A stretch of 19,107 nt of DNA from an uncultured Ruminococcus sp. (GTDB taxonomy: Bacteria; Bacillota_A; Clostridia; Oscillospirales; Ruminococcaceae). Below are positions 15,774 to 19,107 of this stretch, piece by piece. Each line of letters opens with the position of its first letter. The first letter of the stretch is position 1. The stretch spans positions 1-19,107 of the forward strand of contig CAMYYQ010000002.1 of assembly GCA_947303535.1 (NCBI GenBank). The letters are read 5' to 3'. The position numbers were made by a program, and so were the translations under genes. Below the pieces are notes generated by a model. It was not told the origin of the DNA. It ran no database searches and saw only the letters and a list, made by a program, of their open reading frames with translations.

Positions 15774-16657
15774 TCTTTCTTCCTCCTTTCGGAGAATGAA
15801 GAAAAGATATTCTTCTTGCCTATAGATATCTCTGTTTTATCGTTGAAGAGCATATCTTCAAGCAGCATTTTCAGCTTATCGTGAGTGTAGTCTCTTGTGA
15901 GAGTACCGTTTACTGCTACGGAGATCTGTCCTGTTTCCTCGGAAACAACAACGACTACAGCATCTGAGTTCTCACTCATGCCTATGGCAGCTCTGTGTCT
16001 TGAACCGAGCTTTTTATTGATGATAGCGTCATTCTGCGGCTTCGGCAGGAAGCAGGCTGCGGCAAGGATTATACCGTCTCTCATTATAACAGCACCGTCG
16101 TGGAGAGGAGTTTTCGGGTAGAATATATTGCCGAAAACTTCCTTGCTTGGTGTTGCATTAAGTATGGTGCCTGTTTCGATCTGTTCGCCCAAACGCACCT
16201 GTCTTTCAACGACGATAAGTGCGCCTGTACAGGTGGCGGAAAGCTCTACACATGAATCGCATATGGCTTCGATAGCGGGACCCCAACGCTGTTTTAATTC
16301 ATCATTGTTCTGTCCGATACCGAAAAGATGTATTCCGAAACGTGTTCTGCCCGCTTTTTCAAGAGCTCTTCTGAGCTCAGGCTGGAAGAGGACTATCATT
16401 GCCAGAACACCCATACTGAGAGCTTTATTCAGTAAATAGCTTACGACATTGAGGTCAAGAGCAACGCTTACAAAATAGCTGGCAACAAGGAATAAAATTC
16501 CCTTTACGAGCTGACCGGCACGAGTCTCACGGATAAGCTTCAACAGAATATAGATAACGTATGTAAGGATAAGAACGTCTATTACGTCTTTAGCTTTGAA
16601 CGTACTTATTACGCTGAGAAAAGCATCCAGCACATCCTGGAGTTTGGTTTTGAACAA
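15770..16657 (-). CDS. cdaA: CdaA diadenylate cyclase (membrane-bound, c-di-AMP synthase)
   Basis: This 295-residue enzyme condenses two ATP into c-di-AMP. Three membrane segments (about 26-41, 51-69 and 73-91) precede a DAC domain (about 95-265) carrying the two active-site motifs: LHDGAVI (D187-G188-A189) and GSRHRAAIG (R220-H221-R222; Ser replaces the more common Thr before RHR). The start is a TTG. In frame, TAA directly precedes TTG TTC AAA, and no ATG occurs before the third membrane segment, so TTG is the only start that keeps the conserved N-terminus. GAGGGGG lies 9 nt upstream. The gene is followed by cdaR with a 4-nt overlap. c-di-AMP usually controls potassium/osmolyte balance and cell-wall homeostasis. 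Function is highly certain. Confidence 0.96.
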   Translation of the reverse strand: MFKTKLQDVLDAFLSVISTFKAKDVIDVLILTYVIYILLKLIRETRAGQLVKGILFLVASYFVSVALDLNVVSYLLNKALSMGVLAMIVLFQPELRRALEKAGRTRFGIHLFGIGQNNDELKQRWGPAIEAICDSCVELSATCTGALIVVERQVRLGEQIETGTILNATPSKEVFGNIFYPKTPLHDGAVIMRDGIILAAACFLPKPQNDAIINKKLGSRHRAAIGMSENSDAVVVVVSEETGQISVAVNGTLTRDYTHDKLKMLLEDMLFNDKTEISIGKKNIFSSFSERRKKE

Positions 16658-16715
16658 TTATATACACCCCCTCGGGGAATTATTACACATATTTACTTTG
16701 CGTGATCTGTTTATG

Positions 16716-16737
16716 TATGAGGACGGCTGTCCTCATA
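16716..16737 (-). other. Hairpin in the cdaA leader
   Basis: A perfect 9-bp stem (16716-16724 with 16729-16737) has a 4-nt loop and would form in the leader RNA about 20 nt after the predicted start of transcription. No T-tract follows on the minus strand, so it is not a terminator. The SD region nearer the gene (CCCCGAGGGGG) can also fold on itself. Confidence 0.5.
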
Positions 16738-16762
16738 GCTGACTGCGCAATACTATATTATT

Positions 16763-16790
16763 ATTGTACCACAAATTCAGATAATTTCAA
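16763..16790 (-). promoter_or_regulatory. Promoter of cdaA-cdaR
   Basis: On the minus strand TTGAAA (16790-16785) and TACAAT (16768-16763) are 16 bp apart, and TGG directly before the -10 gives an extended -10. The promoter begins only 8 bp beyond the stop codon of the upstream aminotransferase gene, with no terminator between, so read-through transcription is also possible. Confidence 0.75.
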
Positions 16791-16797
16791 TAGTTTT

Positions 16798-17934
16798 TTA
16801 AGAATTTTGTAAATTTTTCATTGTCTTAACAAAAAGTACAAGATTTTTTACTTCGTTTTCTGTATTGAATACTGACGGGGCAAAGCGTACAGTTCCGTTT
16901 TTAGTTCCGAGCGAAGCGTGAGCAAGTGCTGCACAGTGATAGCCTGCACGCAGGCAAAAGCCTTTTTCAGCAAGCAGCGAGGCTGCTTCTTCAGATGAAA
17001 AGCCGTCGATATTGAAGGAGACGATAGGGGCATATTCCGCATTGCTGTCTCTGTAGAAGGTTATTCCTTCCGTGTTTTCAAGCATGGAAATGAACATTCT
17101 GCAAAGCTTTTCTTCGTGACGGCGTATATTTTCCATGCCATAGGAGTTTATATAGTTTATGCCTGCGCCTACAGTTACTGCACCGATGATATTTGGGGTG
17201 CCGCTTTCAAGGCTGTCGGGGAGCATATCAGGCTGGAAAAGCCGCAGGGAATCGCTTCCCGTGCCGCCCTGTATGATCGGGGATACAGGAAAGCTGCCGT
17301 CAGTTATAAGGAGACCTGTGCCCGTGATGCCGTAGAGTCCCTTATGACCTGCGGTACATAGTATATTTATGCCGCTTTCAAGCTTTATATCATATATTCC
17401 GCATATCTGTGCGCCATCTGCTATGAAGCATATGCCGTTTTCGCGGCAAAGTGCGGCTATTTCCCTGTAGGGGAGAAGCTGACCTGTCACATTGCTTGCA
17501 AGTGTGCAGACTATTGCTTTTGTGTCGCTGCGGATAAGGCGGCGGAAGCTTTCTACAGTCTGCTCCGTATCTGCAAAGACCTCTGCTATTGAAAGTGTTA
17601 TGCGCTTTTCTGCGGCAAGCGTGAATGAGGGACGGGCTGCGGAATTATGTTCGAGACTGCTTATGATAAGGTGTCCGTCGTCTTTCATCACGCCCTGTAT
17701 CGCCATATTCAGAGCGTGGGTACAGTTCAGCGTAAAGACAGTGTTTTCAGTTTCAGCTCCAAAAAATTCTGCGGCGGTCTCACGGGCTGAGTAAAGAGCT
17801 TCTGAGGTGCGCATTGCAAGTTCGTGTCCGCCTCTGCCTGCATTGCCGCCATAATTGCGAATGGCTTCCATAGCTGCACGGCGTACTGACAGCGGCTTGG
17901 GAAAGGTGGTGGCTGCGTTGTCAAAGTTGGTCAT
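16798..17934 (-). CDS. Class V aminotransferase / cysteine desulfurase-like PLP enzyme
   Basis: This is a 378-residue cytosolic PLP enzyme of the NifS/SufS-related aminotransferase class V group. I chose the ATG at 17934 (MTNFDNAATTFPKP) because GGAGGTG lies 7 nt upstream and cysteine desulfurases typically begin near this motif; the ATG at 17952 lacks a ribosome-binding site. Visible motifs are H96 in LEHNS, DGAQ at 173-176, the PLP-binding K198 in TAGHKGLYG, the SGTPN segment and the catalytic-position C334 in RAGYHC. These residues fit release of sulfur (or selenium) from cysteine (or selenocysteine), but the exact substrate is not shown. It overlaps the end of the DUF3343 gene by 14 nt, a pairing that suggests a shared chalcogen-handling role. 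Confidence 0.9.
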   Translation of the reverse strand: MTNFDNAATTFPKPLSVRRAAMEAIRNYGGNAGRGGHELAMRTSEALYSARETAAEFFGAETENTVFTLNCTHALNMAIQGVMKDDGHLIISSLEHNSAARPSFTLAAEKRITLSIAEVFADTEQTVESFRRLIRSDTKAIVCTLASNVTGQLLPYREIAALCRENGICFIADGAQICGIYDIKLESGINILCTAGHKGLYGITGTGLLITDGSFPVSPIIQGGTGSDSLRLFQPDMLPDSLESGTPNIIGAVTVGAGINYINSYGMENIRRHEEKLCRMFISMLENTEGITFYRDSNAEYAPIVSFNIDGFSSEEAASLLAEKGFCLRAGYHCAALAHASLGTKNGTVRFAPSVFNTENEVKNLVLFVKTMKNLQNS

Positions 17935-18166
17935 CGCCTTCACCTCCGTCATTTACGACAGAATAGGGTATGCCGCGGCTTTCAAGGAGCTTGACTGCGC
18001 TTTCGCTGCTCCCTGCAATGTGGACGGAGTAGCCGCAGCCACGTTCGGAGCTTTCTTCACGCCTTTTTATCATGCATGGATAGCCCCGTGACCGCAGAAG
18101 CCGCTGAGCTTTGACAGCGTAGGTGTATGAGGGCATATCAAGAATACTGTTGGTCAATAGTATCAC
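17921..18166 (-). CDS. DUF3343 putative Se/S carrier-like small protein
   Basis: This is an 81-residue protein of the DUF3343 type (Pfam now describes it as a putative Se/S carrier). Diagnostic features are an N-terminal beta-strand, then PSYTYAVKAQRLLRSRGYPC, a central ERGCGYSV with a conserved-position Cys (C44), and a C-terminal AVKLLESRGIPYSVV helix-strand. The start is uncertain. A GTG at 18166 preserves the first strand (ILLTNS) but has poor SD spacing, whereas a TTG at 18157 sits 6 nt after AGGGGTG. It overlaps the aminotransferase/desulfurase gene, consistent with transfer of sulfur or selenium from that enzyme to this carrier; the biochemistry is inferred. Confidence 0.8.
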   Translation of the reverse strand: MILLTNSILDMPSYTYAVKAQRLLRSRGYPCMIKRREESSERGCGYSVHIAGSSESAVKLLESRGIPYSVVNDGGEGDDQL

Positions 18167-18168
18167 CC

Positions 18169-18195
18169 CTGACTGCTGCGTATCGCGCAGGTCAG
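18169..18195 (-). other. Leader hairpin abutting the DUF3343 ribosome-binding site
   Basis: CTGAC (18169-18173) pairs with GTCAG (18191-18195), and CTGCG (18176-18180) with CGCAG (18186-18190), giving 10 bp with a 2-nt bulge and a 5-nt loop. The stem takes in the first bases of the AGGGGTG sequence, so it could modulate initiation. Confidence 0.45.
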
Positions 18196-18215
18196 CAGGA
18201 AATGCGGTACTGTTT

Positions 18216-18245
18216 ATTATATGACGATATGGCGGAAAATGTCAT
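18216..18245 (-). promoter_or_regulatory. Promoter of the DUF3343-aminotransferase genes
   Basis: On the minus strand ATGACA (18245-18240) and TATAAT (18221-18216) are 18 bp apart. The -10 is consensus and the -35 differs at one base. This puts the transcription start about 40 nt before the gene. Confidence 0.65.
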
Positions 18246-18282
18246 AAAAAAGTGAGAACTTAACTGTGATGTTTGGATTTAA

Positions 18283-18310
18283 GTGAGTAGAGAGTAGTGA
18301 GTAGAAAGTA
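18283..18310. repeat. Heptamer tandem repeat (4 units)
   Basis: Four successive 7-bp units, GTGAGTA, GAGAGTA, GTGAGTA and GAAAGTA, fill 18283-18310. They lie in the gap between the DAHP synthase gene and the DUF3343 promoter. The same 7-bp periodicity, with a different unit, occurs in the MITE-like element near 9350-9460. Confidence 0.7.
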
Positions 18311-18326
18311 GAACGATCGAGTTCCC

Positions 18327-18356
18327 TACAAAGATAAATCATGATTTATCTTTGTA
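18327..18356. repeat. 30-bp perfect palindrome
   Basis: Bases 18327-18356 read the same on both strands, centred on CATG (18340-18343), with outer ends TACAAAGATAAAT and ATTTATCTTTGTA. There is no spacer. As RNA it would form a near loop-less hairpin; as DNA it could be a dimer-binding site or a repeat end. Confidence 0.75.
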
Positions 18357-18363
18357 AAGAATA

Positions 18364-18407
18364 AAAGCCACAGCACTTCTGACCGGTATCAGAAATACTG
18401 TGGCTTT
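18364..18407 (-). terminator. Rho-independent terminator of the DAHP synthase gene
   Basis: AAAGCCACAG (18364-18373) pairs with CTGTGGCTTT (18398-18407). A 3x3 internal loop follows, then a second stem, TTCTGA with TCAGAA. On the minus strand a T-rich run (TATTCTTT) ends the hairpin. It lies about 38 nt past the stop codon. Confidence 0.85.
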
Positions 18408-18444
18408 AAAACTTGTGTAAGGTTTGAAATCGTCCCTTATTTTA

Positions 18445-19107
18445 TCAGAGCTGTTCTGCGATATCGTATACAAGTTTTTCTGTCTTTGCCCATCCGAGAC
18501 ATGGGTCTGTGATAGACTTGCCGTAGATGTTTTCGCCTATCTTCTGTGCTCCGTCTTCGATATAGCTCTCTATCATAAGTCCCTTTACAAGCTTCTTGAT
18601 GTCATAGCTGTGGCGCATACTGTGAAGTATCTCCTTGGATATTCTTATCTGCTCCTCATAACGCTTGCCTGAGTTAGCATGATTGGTATCAACGATAAGA
18701 GCAGGATTTTTCAGTTCCTTTTCTGCATATGTCTGTGCAAGGTTGTAAAGATCCTCGAAGTGATAATTCGGGAATGACTGTCCCTTGTCGTTGACATAGC
18801 CGCGGAGGATAGCGTGTGCATAGGGATTGCCGTCGCTTCTTACCTCGCAGCCTCTGTATATGAATGCGTGGTGGTGCTGTGCAGCTGTGATAGAGTTCAT
18901 CATTACGGAAATATCGCCGCTTGTAGGGTTCTTCATACCAACAGGGATATCAACTCCGCTTGATACAAGACGGTGCTGCTGATTTTCTACTGAACGCGCA
19001 CCGATAGCGATATATGAGAGAAGGTCGTCAAGGTAGCTGTAATTCTCTGGATAGAGCATCTCATCAGCTGATGAAAAGCCTGTTTCGGAAAGGACTCTCA
19101 TGTGGAG
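18445..19107 (-). CDS. 3-deoxy-7-phosphoheptulonate (DAHP) synthase, C-terminal part
   Basis: This enzyme joins phosphoenolpyruvate and erythrose 4-phosphate in the first step of the shikimate pathway to aromatic amino acids. The visible 220 residues correspond to the C-terminal two-thirds of a type I (AroF/G/H-like) enzyme of about 350 residues: AIGARSVENQQHR, VGMKNPTSGD, AILRG, DTNHANSGK, an MIESYIEDG segment with the glutamate of the metal site, and GKSITDPCLGW near the end. The frame stays open to the window edge (codons for Leu and His precede the Met at 19101), so that Met is internal and the start lies outside. The regulatory type (Phe-, Tyr- or Trp-sensitive) cannot be told from this part. 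Confidence 0.95.
   Translation of the reverse strand, partial: LHMRVLSETGFSSADEMLYPENYSYLDDLLSYIAIGARSVENQQHRLVSSGVDIPVGMKNPTSGDISVMMNSITAAQHHHAFIYRGCEVRSDGNPYAHAILRGYVNDKGQSFPNYHFEDLYNLAQTYAEKELKNPALIVDTNHANSGKRYEEQIRISKEILHSMRHSYDIKKLVKGLMIESYIEDGAQKIGENIYGKSITDPCLGWAKTEKLVYDIAEQL

Noticed and set aside
17935..17952. ATG at 17952 as the aminotransferase start
   Set aside because: It has no ribosome-binding site, while the ATG at 17934 follows GGAGGTG at ideal spacing and matches the usual family N-terminus.
19099..19101. ATG at 19101 as the DAHP synthase start
   Set aside because: The frame is open to the window edge and the family has more than 100 residues upstream of this point.

Overview
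The window looks like chromosomal DNA of a cellulolytic, cellulosome-forming Ruminococcus (R. flavefaciens-like). The reasons are four secreted proteins with Ca-binding dockerins, very long Thr-rich linkers, three C-terminal dockerins of the 'MQxLANPNKYG' type that I associate with R. flavefaciens, and a Firmicutes-style cdaA-cdaR pair. The species call is inference; no rRNA or other phylogenetic marker beyond uvrB and a DAHP synthase gene is present.

Layout. (1) 1-1882 (+): the 3' part of uvrB (nucleotide excision repair), then a terminator. (2) 2024-6146 (+): a strong sigma-A-like promoter drives two tandem paralogous GH5 cellulases, each with a signal peptide and a C-terminal dockerin. They are separated by a 63-bp gap holding a hairpin and end in a strong terminator. 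The second enzyme carries an extra four-cysteine, zinc-knuckle-like insert between two Thr linkers. (3) 6221-8754 (-): an orphan solute-binding lipoprotein with a large N-terminal region. (4) 8755-9685: about 930 bp without a confident gene but rich in structure: a 133-bp inverted-repeat unit, a bidirectional terminator, paired hairpins, a possible 72-residue membrane peptide, a 137-bp MITE-like element with heptamer repeats, and a consensus -10 box before an unassigned structured stretch. (5) 9655-14200 (-): a secreted VanY-type peptidase with an N-terminal dockerin and three Ig-like repeats, then a non-catalytic dockerin protein with three related beta-sandwich-like modules. (6) 14387-18245 (-): DUF3343 (putative Se/S carrier), a class V aminotransferase/cysteine desulfurase-like enzyme, cdaA and cdaR, ended by a terminator with no glmM following. 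(7) 18283-18407: heptamer tandem repeats, a 30-bp perfect palindrome and a terminator. (8) 18445-19107 (-): the C-terminal part of a type I DAHP synthase, cut by the window edge.

How it fits together. The two GH5 enzymes, the tandem-module protein and the VanY protein would all be exported and docked through cohesins on a scaffoldin outside this window. The first three share one dockerin type, while the VanY protein has a different one, which suggests a different docking partner. The solute-binding lipoprotein may sense or capture released sugars, but no permease is nearby. CdaA makes c-di-AMP and CdaR is its membrane partner; the DUF3343/aminotransferase pair upstream may be partly co-transcribed with them.

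Most distinctive items: the Cys4 insert in a secreted cellulase, the dockerin-bearing VanY peptidase, the three-module non-catalytic dockerin protein, and the layered repeats and RNA-like structure at 8778-9650.
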